From: Pseudomonas ceruminis
Lineage (GTDB): Bacteria; Pseudomonadota; Gammaproteobacteria; Pseudomonadales; Pseudomonadaceae
Assembly: GCF_021602025.1 (NCBI RefSeq)
Contig: NZ_BQHW01000005.1
Location: 1 to 64,000, forward strand
Length of the DNA: 64,000 nucleotides
Direction: 5' to 3'
How positions within the stretch are numbered: position 1 is the first letter of the stretch; every line of letters begins with the position of its first letter. Below the pieces are notes generated by a model. That model was not told where the DNA came from, made no database searches, and worked only from the letters and a program-made list of their open reading frames with translations. The position numbers were made by a program, and so were the translations under genes. This document shows, piece by piece, positions 36,302 through 45,945 of the stretch.

Positions 36302-37288
36302 TCAGCGCCTCTCTACCAGCCACTGCGGAATCCGCCGCTCCAGGTAATACCCCGGATTTCGCAGGCTGCCCTCTACGAACCCCACGTGGCCACCTCGGTG
36401 GTGCAGTTCGAATTGCGTCTGCGGCCCCAGCTCGCTGGCATCCGGCAGGCTATGGCCGGATACGAACGGGTCATCACTGGAATGGATGATCAGTGTCCGG
36501 GTGCGGTTTTCGCCCAAGTAGTAGTGGCTCGACGAACGACGGTAGTAGTCGTGTGCATCGCTGAAGCCATTGAGGGGCGCGGTCACTTTGCCGTCGAAAT
36601 CCCAGAAAGTACGCAGGTTGCGCAACGGCCCAAGGCGGTCGAGAGCAGCCAGGCCTTCATGGTGGCCCTGGTCGCGAAAATGCCGCTGCTTGAGCTGTAC
36701 ATAGGCCATCATCTCGCGCATGAAATGCGCCTGATAGACCTTGGAGAAGCCTTGGCCGATGCGGTCAGCGCAGTGGTCCAGGCGAAACGGCACGGACACC
36801 GCCACGGCCGCCTCCAGCCCGCTGGCGGAGCCGCTTTCACCCAGGTACTTGAGCAGCACATTGCCACCCAGTGAGTAGCCAACCGCATACAGCGGTGCCG
36901 ATGGCCGCTGGGCGCGCAGGTGGGCGACAACCTCGGCCAGGTCCTCACTGGCGCCGGAATGGTAACTGCGTGGCAGCAGGTTTGGCTCGCCCGAGCAGCC
37001 ACGCCAGTTCACCGCGACGCTGGCCCAGCCGCGGGCCTGTAGCGCTTGCTGCAGGCCTTTGACGTAGGGGGAGTGAGATGAACCCGTGAGGCCGTGCAGG
37101 ACCAGCACCAGAGGCGAATCGGGCTGATGCGGCCCATGCCAGTCGAGGTCAAGGAAGTCGCCATCGGCCAGCCATAGGCGTTCGCGGCTGCGCTCCAGTA
37201 TCGGCAGCTTGCGCCACAACGGGCCCCACAAGGTTTGCAGGTGAGGGTTGGACAGGCCGGTAGCGGGGCGGAACGTGGCGATGGTCAT
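36302..37288 (-). CDS. Alpha/beta hydrolase, YheT family
   Basis: 328 residues. It opens with FRPATGLSNPHLQTLWGPL as in YheT/ABHD1-type proteins; LVLVLHGLTGSSHSPYV carries the oxyanion loop, VGYSLGGNVLLKYLGE the nucleophile serine, and HRGGHVGFVEG the catalytic histidine. The substrate is unknown; eukaryotic relatives act on lipids. Convergent with sseA. Confidence 0.85.
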   Translation of the reverse strand: MTIATFRPATGLSNPHLQTLWGPLWRKLPILERSRERLWLADGDFLDLDWHGPHQPDSPLVLVLHGLTGSSHSPYVKGLQQALQARGWASVAVNWRGCSGEPNLLPRSYHSGASEDLAEVVAHLRAQRPSAPLYAVGYSLGGNVLLKYLGESGSASGLEAAVAVSVPFRLDHCADRIGQGFSKVYQAHFMREMMAYVQLKQRHFRDQGHHEGLAALDRLGPLRNLRTFWDFDGKVTAPLNGFSDAHDYYRRSSSHYYLGENRTRTLIIHSSDDPFVSGHSLPDASELGPQTQFELHHRGGHVGFVEGSLRNPGYYLERRIPQWLVERR

Positions 37289-37348
37289 GCTTGGCGACTC
37301 GTGATGTGCCTGCCTAGAGTGCCATGAAACACCGCCACTGTACCTGCG

Positions 37349-39991
37349 CTATTGGTCGGTAAGCGCGGGTGCCGGCAGTCCCTGCTGGTCAACCATCGGC
37401 CCGACGCTCACCAACAATCTGCGCAAGGGCGCCAGGCGCAATGTGAGTGCAACGCGGGCCATTTCTGGCGTTACCGCTGACAGGCGCTCGATGTAGGTCG
37501 CCAGGGCATCACTGGGCAGTCCTTGATGGCTGTGGCTGGCGATGAGTGTTGCCAGTGAACCGTTGGTGGCCACGGTCCGCCGCAGCTCGCCGAGCAAGGC
37601 CCGTCTGGCCAATGCGAGCTCGGCTTCGCTCGGCCCCTCTGCCACATAGGTTTGCAGCACGTCGGTTACCAACTGGGTCGAGGCGTCGAGAAATTCGCCA
37701 GCGACCTCCCATTCGATGTAGAGCAGGTTGTCTGCCGGTGCAAGGCCAGCGTTGACCGCATAGGTAAGCCCGTGGGTCTGGCGCAATGCTTTGAACAGCC
37801 GTGATTCGCTGCCCCCGCCCAGCACGTCGCAGGCCAGCACCAAGGCTGGGTAGTCCGGGTCAGCCGGGCGTGCGCTCATCGGCAGCAGCATCAGCACCGC
37901 ATCGGAGGTGCCGGCCTGTTCCAGGTTCAGGGTCGCGGCCTCGAACATCGGCAAGGCAGGTGGCGCGGTTGCGGCCCAGTGTTGCGGCAGTGCTGCGCTG
38001 ACCCTGCGGACAATCGCCTCGGCCTGTTCGCGCGACAGATCGCCCACCAGGGAAATGTTCAGGTTGTTGGCCGAGTACGCTTGCCGGTGGAATTCCCTGA
38101 GGTCCTCGGTGCTGATTGCCGCTATGCCTGTGGGCGTGCCGCGCACCGGCGTTGCGAAGGGGTGGCTGCCGAACGCTTGGGAGAAAGCAGCCTCACGGGC
38201 ACGCAGCACGGCGAAAGATTGCCGTAGTTTGCTCGATTCCAGCAGTTGCGTCTTCAGAGGGGTGAGCTCAGCCGCGTTCAGGGAAGGCCGGGCCACCATG
38301 TCGATGATCAGGCGGACAGCTTCATCGAGCACATCGCCGGTCAGGCAGCGCACGGTGATCACGGCCTGATGACGGGTGATGTCCTTGCTGTACACCACGC
38401 CCAGCCGTTCGATCTGTTCGGCGAACTGCACAGCGTCCAGGCTGAGCGTGCCTTCGTCCAGCATGAACAGGGTCAGCGCAGCAAGCCCAGGTTTGTCGCC
38501 ATCCAGCCTGCTGCCCGCGTTGAAACTCAGCACCAGGTCGACCATTGGCAGCTCATGTGCTTCGACCAACCTCGCGCGTGTACCTTCCGGGGTCTGCCAG
38601 GCCTGCACAAGCGGTGGCGTGATGTCGATTTCGTTCAGGTCCAGGCCTTGCAGCGAGCTCAGGTTAGGGTTTTGCTCGGCGTTGCTGCTGGGTGTCGGCG
38701 CCACCGCAGAGGGTGGCGGCGCTGCTTGCATGTAGGTGATCGTCAGGCGCTCGTGGGTGAGGTATTCGTGCGCGGTGGCGCGTACGTCTTCGGGGGTGAT
38801 GCTTTCTATGCTTTGCCGTTCCTGATCGAGCAGGTTCGGGTCCAGCCCGCTGACTGCGTGCTTGCCAATGGCGTTGGCCTGCACCGCAATGTTGTCACGA
38901 TCAAAGACCAGGCTGGCCAGCAAGCGGGTTTTTGCACGGTTGAGCTCGTCCACCGTGGGCGCGGTTTGGCGCAGCAATTCTATCTCCTGCATCACCGCAT
39001 CGGTGGCCACCTGTGCCGTGGCATTGGCCGGGTTGGCATACAGCTCGACGGTCAGCAGGCTGTCGCCTCGCTGCAGGTGCTGATAGCGTGCCTGAGCCCG
39101 CAGCAGCACGGCTTCGCCACGTACCTTGCGCAATGACAGGCGCGAGCTGCTGCCATTGGCCAGTAATTGCGGAATGAGCCGCAGGGCCTGTGCCTGTGTC
39201 GGGTTGGTCGCGGTGGCAAGGCTGGGCGTATTGAAGGCCATTATTGCCCCGGGTAGCAGGCCCGCCAGGGCAATGGTCTGGCAGCGGTGCTTGAAGCGCC
39301 GGTTCGGTGCAGGTATCCAGCGTTCGGGCAGACGGCCCGCCGGGATGGTGGCGAAATGGCGCTCGACCAGTGGGCGTAGAGTCTGCATGTCGATATCACC
39401 AACCACCACCAGGGAGGCGTTGTTCGGGTGATACCAGTCTTGATACCAGCGGCGTACGTCGGTCTGGTGCAGGTGCTGCAAATCAGCCAGATGGCCAGCG
39501 GTGGGTGTGGCGTAGGGGGTATGGCTGTTGGCGAGAATCCAGGCGCGCTCATGAGCCTGGGCCAGGGGCATGTTGTCTATGTTTTCGCGGCGCTCCGCCT
39601 TGACCACTTCCAGCTCTCGGGCGAACACCGGGGGGCCTAGCGTGGCACTGGCCATCGAGTCTGCCAGGATTTCCAGCGCCGCTTCCAGGCGGCTGGGTGC
39701 AAGGGTGACGGGAAAACAGGTGGCATCGGGGGTGGTAATGGCATTGGGGTCACCGCCGAGTTGGGCCATGACCTTGTCATACTGCCCGGAGGCAAGCTTG
39801 CTGCTGCCCTCGAACATCAAGTGCTCGACCAGATGGCAAAGCCCGGATTGCCCGGTTGGCTCCTGGCTGGCGCCGACGTGGTACCACAGTTGGGCCGCAA
39901 CCAACGGCGCACGGTGATCCTCACGCAGGTAGATCACCAGGCCGTTGTCGAGTGTGAATCGTTGCAGAGCCGTTGAACGGGCTGTGGACAT
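37349..39991 (-). CDS. M16 zinc peptidase, two-unit fused form
   Basis: 880 residues with no signal peptide. The first M16 unit has HLVEH (53-57) and Glu133, the HxxEH-x76-E zinc site, after LDNGLVIYLREDHRAP. A second, inactive-looking M16 unit starts around residue 440 (TRARLVEAHELPMVDLVL). The two secreted neighbours at 40,689-43,521 are one such unit each, so this gene looks like a cytoplasmic, fused counterpart. Between 420 and 440 lies a serine/proline-rich linker (PSAVAPTPSSNAEQN). Cleavage targets are unknown. Unit order and length resemble pitrilysin. Confidence 0.85.
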   Translation of the reverse strand: MSTARSTALQRFTLDNGLVIYLREDHRAPLVAAQLWYHVGASQEPTGQSGLCHLVEHLMFEGSSKLASGQYDKVMAQLGGDPNAITTPDATCFPVTLAPSRLEAALEILADSMASATLGPPVFARELEVVKAERRENIDNMPLAQAHERAWILANSHTPYATPTAGHLADLQHLHQTDVRRWYQDWYHPNNASLVVVGDIDMQTLRPLVERHFATIPAGRLPERWIPAPNRRFKHRCQTIALAGLLPGAIMAFNTPSLATATNPTQAQALRLIPQLLANGSSSRLSLRKVRGEAVLLRAQARYQHLQRGDSLLTVELYANPANATAQVATDAVMQEIELLRQTAPTVDELNRAKTRLLASLVFDRDNIAVQANAIGKHAVSGLDPNLLDQERQSIESITPEDVRATAHEYLTHERLTITYMQAAPPPSAVAPTPSSNAEQNPNLSSLQGLDLNEIDITPPLVQAWQTPEGTRARLVEAHELPMVDLVLSFNAGSRLDGDKPGLAALTLFMLDEGTLSLDAVQFAEQIERLGVVYSKDITRHQAVITVRCLTGDVLDEAVRLIIDMVARPSLNAAELTPLKTQLLESSKLRQSFAVLRAREAAFSQAFGSHPFATPVRGTPTGIAAISTEDLREFHRQAYSANNLNISLVGDLSREQAEAIVRRVSAALPQHWAATAPPALPMFEAATLNLEQAGTSDAVLMLLPMSARPADPDYPALVLACDVLGGGSESRLFKALRQTHGLTYAVNAGLAPADNLLYIEWEVAGEFLDASTQLVTDVLQTYVAEGPSEAELALARRALLGELRRTVATNGSLATLIASHSHQGLPSDALATYIERLSAVTPEMARVALTLRLAPLRRLLVSVGPMVDQQGLPAPALTDQ

Positions 39992-40086
39992 GATCGATGT
40001 GCTCCTGTTGGCAATGTGCCGGAGCAGCTTCGGTCAAGCGTGGGCGCTACCTGCGTTACATAAGTCTAGGGCAGGGGGGCGCCCGA

Positions 40087-40689
40087 TCAGCCGCGTTGCC
40101 AGAGCGCGTAATGCACCTGGCCGGTCTTCTTCTCACGGTGCAGGCGCCAGTTGCCAGGCATCTGCAGGGTCGAGGGGGCCGCTTCGCTCTCGGTGTAGAC
40201 CCAGGCTTGTTCACGCAACCACTGGTTCTGCTCCAGCAGATTGCAGGTGTCGGCCAGCAGGTCCTGGTGGAAAGGGGGGTCGAGGAACACCACGTCGAAC
40301 TGCAGCTTGGCCGGGCCTTGCAGGTAGCGCAGGGCGTCGGTCTGCAGGATCTGCCCGCGTGGGCAACGCAGGATCTCCAGGTTGTTCTTCAGGTTGCTGA
40401 TCGCTGCCGGGTTGCTGTCCAGCGCCACGGCGTCCTCGGCACCGCGGGACAGCGCTTCGAGCACCAGGGCGCCGCTGCCGGTGAAGGCATCCAGCACCCG
40501 AGCACCCTCGATGTAGGGGGCAAGCCAGTTGAACAGGGTTTCGCGCACACGGTCCGGGGTAGGGCGCAGGCCCTCGCCCTCAGGGACCGCCAGGCGGCGG
40601 CTACGCCATTGGCCAGCGATGATGCGCAGGTGGCCCTGGCCCTTGCTCTGGCCCTGTGGTGCGCGGGCGTTAGGGGTGGCTCTAGGCAT
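40087..40689 (-). CDS. rsmD: 16S rRNA (guanine966-N2)-methyltransferase
   Basis: 200 residues, with LRIIAGQWRSRRLAVP at the N-terminus, VLDAFTGSGALVLEALSRGA as the SAM-binding motif and VVFLDPPFHQDLL for catalysis. Its ATG overlaps the stop codon of the M16 gene before it by one base (TAATG), so they are translationally coupled. It methylates G966 of 16S rRNA in the 30S head. Confidence 0.92.
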   Translation of the reverse strand: MPRATPNARAPQGQSKGQGHLRIIAGQWRSRRLAVPEGEGLRPTPDRVRETLFNWLAPYIEGARVLDAFTGSGALVLEALSRGAEDAVALDSNPAAISNLKNNLEILRCPRGQILQTDALRYLQGPAKLQFDVVFLDPPFHQDLLADTCNLLEQNQWLREQAWVYTESEAAPSTLQMPGNWRLHREKKTGQVHYALWQRG

Positions 40690-42173
40690 TAGTGCTCCGG
40701 TACCCCGAGCGGTTGCTCGGAGGGTTTGTTTGTAGGGGCTGGCAGCGGCTTTTGCGGCACGCTCGGGCCGGCGGTGACAATCACCAGTTTATCGGCTGCC
40801 AGGTGCTTGTTCATCGCTGCCTTGACGTGTTCCACCGTCAGCGCCTGGGACTGCTGCATGAAGTCTTCAAGCCAGGTCAATGGCAGGTTATAGAAGCCGA
40901 TGGCACCCAGTTGGCCGACGATGCTCGCGTTACTGGCGTTGGCCAGCGGGAAGCTGCCAGCCAGTTCGCGCTTGGCATCGTCCAGCTCTTGCTGGGTTGG
41001 GCCGTTTTTCAGGTAGTCGGCGAGGATGTCCTGGACCAGCTTGAGGGTGCCTTCGCTGAGTTCGGCGCGGGTCTGCAGGTTGATCATGAACGGGCCGCGC
41101 ACCTGCATGGGGCTGAAGACCGAGTAGACGCCGTAGGTAAGGCCGCGTTTTTCTCGCACTTCACTCATCAGGCGGGTGCCAAAGGCGCCGCCTCCGAGAA
41201 TCTGGTTACCCAGCGACAACGCCGGCCAGTCTGGGTCCTGGCGGTCGATGCCGAGCTCGGCCAGCATCAGGTGGGTCTGCTTGGATGGGAAGTCAATGTG
41301 CGTGCTGCCTGGCTTGGGCTCCGCCGGTTGGGCGGGCGTGGCCAAGGCCGGGCCCTTGGGCAGGGCGGCGGAGACCTGGGCTGCGACGGCCTCGGCTTCG
41401 GCGCGGCTCAGGTCGCCAACCAGGGCGATCACCGCGTTGCCGGCGGCATAGGCCTTGGCGTGGAAGGTGCGTAGCTGGTCCAGGGTGATACCCGGGATGC
41501 TTTCGGCAGTACCATCACTTGGGTGGCCGTAGGGGTGCTCACCATAGAGCTTGGCGAACAGCGCCTTGCCAGCGATCTTCCCGGGGTTCTGCTTCTCGTA
41601 TTCGAAACCGGCCAGCAGCTGGTTCTTGATGCGTTTGAGCGCATCCTCCGGGAAGGTTGGCTTGCCGGCGACCTCGGCGAACAGCTTCAGTGCTGGCTCG
41701 CGTTTGTCTTTCGCGCTCAGGCTGCGCAGCGAGGCCACGGCCATGTCACGGTAGGACCCATTGCCAAAGTCAGCGCCCAGCCCTTCGAAGCCTTCAGCGA
41801 TGGCCGTCACGTCTTTGCCGGCCACGCCCTCATTGAGCATGGCATTGGTCAGGGTGGCCAGGCCTGGCGTGTTGCCGTCCTGGCTGCTGCCGGCAGCGAA
41901 GGTCACGCGCAGGTCGAACATCGGCAGCTCGCGTGCTTCGACGAACAGGACCCGTGCGCCTTCAGCGGTGGTCCAGTTCTGGATGTTCAACTGGCGGCGG
42001 CTGGGTGCCTTGCTGTCCAGCTCGGCCAGCGACTGCAGGGTGTTGGACGGGCGGGCGGCGCTGTTGGTCGCTTCGGCGTGAGCCGGGCGCGCCAGCACGG
42101 CGGCCACTGCCACCACCAGCACGATCAGGCCCGTACCGATCGAGGTGTAACGTGGGGCGCTGCGATCACTCAT
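40689..42173 (-). CDS. M16-family protein without zinc site (partner subunit), secreted
   Basis: 494 residues from the ATG overlapping the previous gene by eight bases. A signal peptide or membrane anchor (TGLIVLVVAVAAVLARPAHA) precedes an M16 fold that has TNAMLNEG where the active homologue has HALEHMMFKG, so the HxxEH motif is missing. In two-gene M16 pairs such a subunit works with the active one to form a processing peptidase. Downstream comes rsmD. Confidence 0.85.
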   Translation of the reverse strand: MSDRSAPRYTSIGTGLIVLVVAVAAVLARPAHAEATNSAARPSNTLQSLAELDSKAPSRRQLNIQNWTTAEGARVLFVEARELPMFDLRVTFAAGSSQDGNTPGLATLTNAMLNEGVAGKDVTAIAEGFEGLGADFGNGSYRDMAVASLRSLSAKDKREPALKLFAEVAGKPTFPEDALKRIKNQLLAGFEYEKQNPGKIAGKALFAKLYGEHPYGHPSDGTAESIPGITLDQLRTFHAKAYAAGNAVIALVGDLSRAEAEAVAAQVSAALPKGPALATPAQPAEPKPGSTHIDFPSKQTHLMLAELGIDRQDPDWPALSLGNQILGGGAFGTRLMSEVREKRGLTYGVYSVFSPMQVRGPFMINLQTRAELSEGTLKLVQDILADYLKNGPTQQELDDAKRELAGSFPLANASNASIVGQLGAIGFYNLPLTWLEDFMQQSQALTVEHVKAAMNKHLAADKLVIVTAGPSVPQKPLPAPTNKPSEQPLGVPEH

Positions 42174-43521
42174 GAGCGGACTCCTCAGGCAGTACGTGGG
42201 CAACGCTCAGGCGTTCGCGGGTGAAATAGGTGCGGGCGGCGTTCTGGATGTCCTCGGGGGTGACTTGCTTGAGCTCGTCCAGCTCGCTGTCGATCAGCTT
42301 CCAGGACAGGCCGACCGTTTCCAGCTGGCCGATGGTGGTGGCCTGGCTGCTGATGGAGTCGCGATCGTAGACCAGCCCGGCGATCACCTGAGCGCGCACG
42401 CGCTCCAGCTCTTCGGCGCTGGGCGGGGTGGTCTTGAGCTCGTCGAGCAGTTGCCAGACGCCTTGCTCGACGTCGGCCAGGGTCTTTTTCTTCTGCACAT
42501 TGGGTGTGGCTGAGATGAGGAACAGGCTGTCGCCGCGAGTGAACGCGTTGTAGCTGGACGAGGCGCCGGCTACCAGCTCCTGGCCGCGCTCCAGGCGTGC
42601 GGGAAGGCGCGCGCTGTAACCCCCATCAAGCAGGGCCGAGATCAATCGCAGTGCATGTACGGTGCGTGGCTCCTTGGCGGTAGCCAGGCCGGGTACGTTG
42701 AAGCCGTAGATCAGGCTGGGCAACTGCGTGCGTACGTGCAGGGTGAGCTGGCGCTGGCCCGGTTCGGCGAGCTCCAGTGGCAGCTTTGCCGGTGGCACGG
42801 CGCGTTTGGGGATGCTGCCGAAATACTTCTGCGCCAGGCCTTTGACCTCGTCGGCGGAGACATCGCCAACTACCACCAGCGTGGCGTTGTTCGGCGCATA
42901 CCAGGACTCGTACCAGTGACGCAGTTCCTCGACCTTCATGCGTTCGAGGTCGGCCATCCAACCGATGGTCGGTGTGTGGTAGCCGCTGGCCGGGAAGGCC
43001 ATGGCGCGGAACAGCTCGAAGGCTTTCGAGCTAGGCTGATCGTCGGTACGCAGGCGGCGCTCTTCCTTGATCACCTCGATCTCGCGGCTGAACTCGTCGG
43101 CCGGCAGGCGCAGGCTGGCCAGGCGGTCGGCTTCCAGCTCGAAGGCGACCGGCAGGCGGTCGCGGGCAAGCACCTGGTAATAGGCGGTGTAGTCGTCGCT
43201 GGTGAAGGCGTTTTCTTCTGCACCGAGATCGCGCAGGATGCGGGAAGCCTCGCCGGGGCCGACTTTGGCGCTGCCCTTGAACATCATGTGTTCCAGGGCG
43301 TGAGACAGGCCGGTCTGGCCCGGTGTCTCGTAGCTGGAGCCGACCTTGTACCAGATCTGCGAAACAACCACGGGCGCGCGGTGGTCCTCGCGCACGACCA
43401 CTTTGAGGCCGTTGTCGAGGATGAACTCGTGGGTGGGTTGCACATCGGCAGCAAAGGCTGCGAGCGGCAGGCAGAGCGTGCTGAGCAACAGGCCAGCGGC
43501 GCGGCGGGCTAGAGCATTCAT
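42166..43521 (-). CDS. M16 zinc peptidase (active subunit), secreted
   Basis: 451 residues. Signal peptide (GLLLSTLCLPLAAFAAD), then an M16 fold with HALEH (74-78) and Glu154 as zinc ligands. It is first in a unit with the inactive M16 partner and rsmD. It probably forms a periplasmic two-subunit processing protease. The gene is divergent from ftsY, and both promoters must lie in the 230 bases between them. Confidence 0.87.
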   Translation of the reverse strand: MNALARRAAGLLLSTLCLPLAAFAADVQPTHEFILDNGLKVVVREDHRAPVVVSQIWYKVGSSYETPGQTGLSHALEHMMFKGSAKVGPGEASRILRDLGAEENAFTSDDYTAYYQVLARDRLPVAFELEADRLASLRLPADEFSREIEVIKEERRLRTDDQPSSKAFELFRAMAFPASGYHTPTIGWMADLERMKVEELRHWYESWYAPNNATLVVVGDVSADEVKGLAQKYFGSIPKRAVPPAKLPLELAEPGQRQLTLHVRTQLPSLIYGFNVPGLATAKEPRTVHALRLISALLDGGYSARLPARLERGQELVAGASSSYNAFTRGDSLFLISATPNVQKKKTLADVEQGVWQLLDELKTTPPSAEELERVRAQVIAGLVYDRDSISSQATTIGQLETVGLSWKLIDSELDELKQVTPEDIQNAARTYFTRERLSVAHVLPEESAHE

Positions 43522-43753
43522 ACGGTGATTAACCTGTTCGGCGGCCCGCTGGGTTTAGCGTCGGCGGGCCAGGAGGTGCTAGGATACTGATCCGGTTGCC
43601 TGGCGACCATGCCTGTCGCCGTTCTGGCCCGCAGGCCCATTAAGACAAAACATTGCGCATGAACCAGCCGGATTCAAAATAGTCTGTTCTGCGTTTAGAG
43701 AATTCCCGATGTGCCGCTGGTGGCTCATCGCTACCCTGAGATAGCCGTCTTCC

Positions 43754-45277
43754 ATGTTTGGTTCCAACGACGACAAAAAAGCGCCGGCCGAGGCTGGCGA
43801 GAAAAAAGGCCTGTTCAGCTGGTTTCGCAAGAAGCCGCAGCAACCTGTCGCCGAACAGCCACAAGCCCCTGATGCTCAGGCTGCAGAGCCGCTAGCGTCG
43901 CAGCCCGCCGTCGAGCAGTCTGACGCGGCTCCGGTCGAGCCGGTGGTCGCCGAAGCTCCCGCAGCGGTCGCTGAGCCGGTGCTTGCTCCTGAGCCTGCAC
44001 CTGTCGAACCTGCACCTGTCCACGAGACTTCGCCGGCGCCAGAGCCAGTACGGGCTCTTGAACCTGCGCCGGTCCCAGCGCCAGAGCCAGCGCTAGAGCC
44101 AGAGCCGGCACCGGCCCTTGAACCTGCCGTCGCGCGGGTCGCAAGCCCTGCTGCAGTTGCTGCCGTCGAGCCGCCTGTCAGCAACCTGGTGCTGCCCGTT
44201 GCGGAGGAGCCTGTGGCCCTGGTCCCAGACCTCGAGCCCAAAGCCCCGCCGGCGATTCCGGAGCGCCCGGCGGCCGAGCCCGAGCATGAGCCCGAGCATG
44301 AGCCGGCGCCTGTCGCTGTCGCCCCAACCGTCTCCGAACAGGCTAAACCTGGTTTCTTTGCTCGCCTCAAGCAGGGGCTGTCGAAGACCAGTGCCAGTAT
44401 CGGCGAAGGCATGGCCAGCCTGTTCCTGGGCAAAAAGGCCATCGATGACGACCTGCTCGACGAAATCGAAACCCGCCTGCTGACCGCCGACGTCGGCGTG
44501 GAAGCCACATCGACCATCGTCCAGAACCTGACCCAGAAGGTTGCACGCAAACAGCTGGCTGACGCCGACGCGCTGTACAAGTCGCTGCAAGACGAGCTGG
44601 CCGCCCTGCTGCGTCCGGTCGAGCAGCCGCTGAAAGTCGAATCGCAGAACAAACCGTACGTGATCCTTGTGGTGGGCGTGAACGGTGCTGGCAAGACCAC
44701 CACCATCGGCAAGCTGGCCAAGAAACTGCAGCTGGAAGGCAAGAAGGTCATGCTGGCGGCCGGCGACACCTTCCGTGCCGCCGCCGTCGAGCAGCTGCAG
44801 GTCTGGGGCGAGCGCAACCAGATCCCGGTGATTGCCCAGCACACGGGGGCCGACTCCGCTTCGGTGATCTTCGATGCCGTGCAGGCCGCCAAGGCCCGTG
44901 GCGCCGATGTGCTGATTGCCGACACCGCCGGCCGCCTGCATACCAAGGACAACCTGATGGAGGAGCTGAAAAAGGTCCGTCGGGTCATGGGCAAGCTCGA
45001 CGCCGAGGCACCCCACGAGGTGCTGCTGGTACTCGATGCCGGCACCGGTCAGAACGCCATCAGCCAGGCCAAGTATTTCAACCAGAGCGTCGAACTGACG
45101 GGCCTGGCGCTGACCAAGCTGGACGGCACCGCCAAGGGCGGGGTGATCTTTGCCCTGGCCAAGCAGTTCAACATCCCGATCCGCTTCATCGGCGTCGGTG
45201 AAGGCATCGATGATCTGCGCACCTTTGAAGCCGAGCCGTTCGTCAAGGCCCTGTTCGCCGAGCGAGACCACCCATGA
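43754..45277 (+). CDS. ftsY: Signal recognition particle receptor FtsY
   Basis: 507 residues. After [10 protein letters not shown] comes a long acidic, alanine/proline-rich region (about 35-190) built of repeated AP/EPA units, unstructured in character. The NG domain follows: [10 protein letters not shown] (308-317), [20 protein letters not shown] and [10 protein letters not shown]. It receives SRP-bound ribosomes at the inner membrane; the N-terminal basic tip may help membrane binding. First gene of the ftsYEX operon, four-base overlap with ftsE. Confidence 0.95.
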   Translation: MFGSNDDKKAPAEAGEKKGLFSWFRKKPQQPVAEQPQAPDAQAAEPLASQPAVEQSDAAPVEPVVAEAPAAVAEPVLAPEPAPVEPAPVHETSPAPEPVRALEPAPVPAPEPALEPEPAPALEPAVARVASPAAVAAVEPPVSNLVLPVAEEPVALVPDLEPKAPPAIPERPAAEPEHEPEHEPAPVAVAPTVSEQAKPGFFARLKQGLSKTSASIGEGMASLFLGKKAIDDDLLDEIETRLLTADVGVEATSTIVQNLTQKVARKQLADADALYKSLQDELAALLRPVEQPLKVESQNKPYVILVVGVNGAGKTTTIGKLAKKLQLEGKKVMLAAGDTFRAAAVEQLQVWGERNQIPVIAQHTGADSASVIFDAVQAAKARGADVLIADTAGRLHTKDNLMEELKKVRRVMGKLDAEAPHEVLLVLDAGTGQNAISQAKYFNQSVELTGLALTKLDGTAKGGVIFALAKQFNIPIRFIGVGEGIDDLRTFEAEPFVKALFAERDHP

Positions 45278-45945
45278 TCCGATTCGAACAGGTTGCCAAG
45301 CGCTATCCCAATGGCCATGTCGGCTTGCATGAGCTGAGTTTCCGGGCGCGCCGGGGCGAATTCCTGTTCGTCACCGGCCACTCGGGCGCCGGCAAGAGCA
45401 CCCTGCTGCGCCTGCTACTGGCCATGGAGCGCCCGACCAGCGGCAAACTGATGCTGGCCGGGCAGGACCTGGGCCAGATCAGCAATGCGCAGATCCCGTT
45501 CCTGCGTCGGCAGATTGGTGTGGTGTTCCAGAACCACCAGTTGCTGTTCGACCGTACGGTGTTCAATAACATCGCGTTGCCTTTGCAGATTCTCGGCCTG
45601 TCCAAGGCCGAGATCACCAAGCGCGTGGATTCGGCGCTGGAGCGCGTGTCACTGGTAGACAAGGGCGAGCTGTTTCCGGCCGACCTGTCCACCGGCCAGC
45701 AGCAGCGGGTCGGTATTGCCCGCGCCATCGTCCATCAGCCGGCCTTGCTGCTGGCGGACGAACCTACCGGTAACCTCGACCCGCGCCTGGCAGCGGAGAT
45801 CATGGGCGTGTTCGAGGACATCAACCGCCTGGGCACCACGGTGTTGATCGCCAGCCATGACCTGGCACTGATTGCGCGCATGCGCCACCGCATGCTGACC
45901 CTGCAGCGTGGCCGTCTGATCGGCGATGGGGAGGCCGGGCAATGA
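45274..45945 (+). CDS. ftsE: Cell division ATPase FtsE
   Basis: 223 residues. Walker A GHSGAGKST near 36-44, signature LSTGQQQRVGIARA, Walker B LLLADEPTGNLD. Overlaps ftsY and ftsX by four bases each. With FtsX it forms a non-transporting ABC complex at the septum that controls peptidoglycan hydrolases. Confidence 0.95.
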   Translation: MIRFEQVAKRYPNGHVGLHELSFRARRGEFLFVTGHSGAGKSTLLRLLLAMERPTSGKLMLAGQDLGQISNAQIPFLRRQIGVVFQNHQLLFDRTVFNNIALPLQILGLSKAEITKRVDSALERVSLVDKGELFPADLSTGQQQRVGIARAIVHQPALLLADEPTGNLDPRLAAEIMGVFEDINRLGTTVLIASHDLALIARMRHRMLTLQRGRLIGDGEAGQ

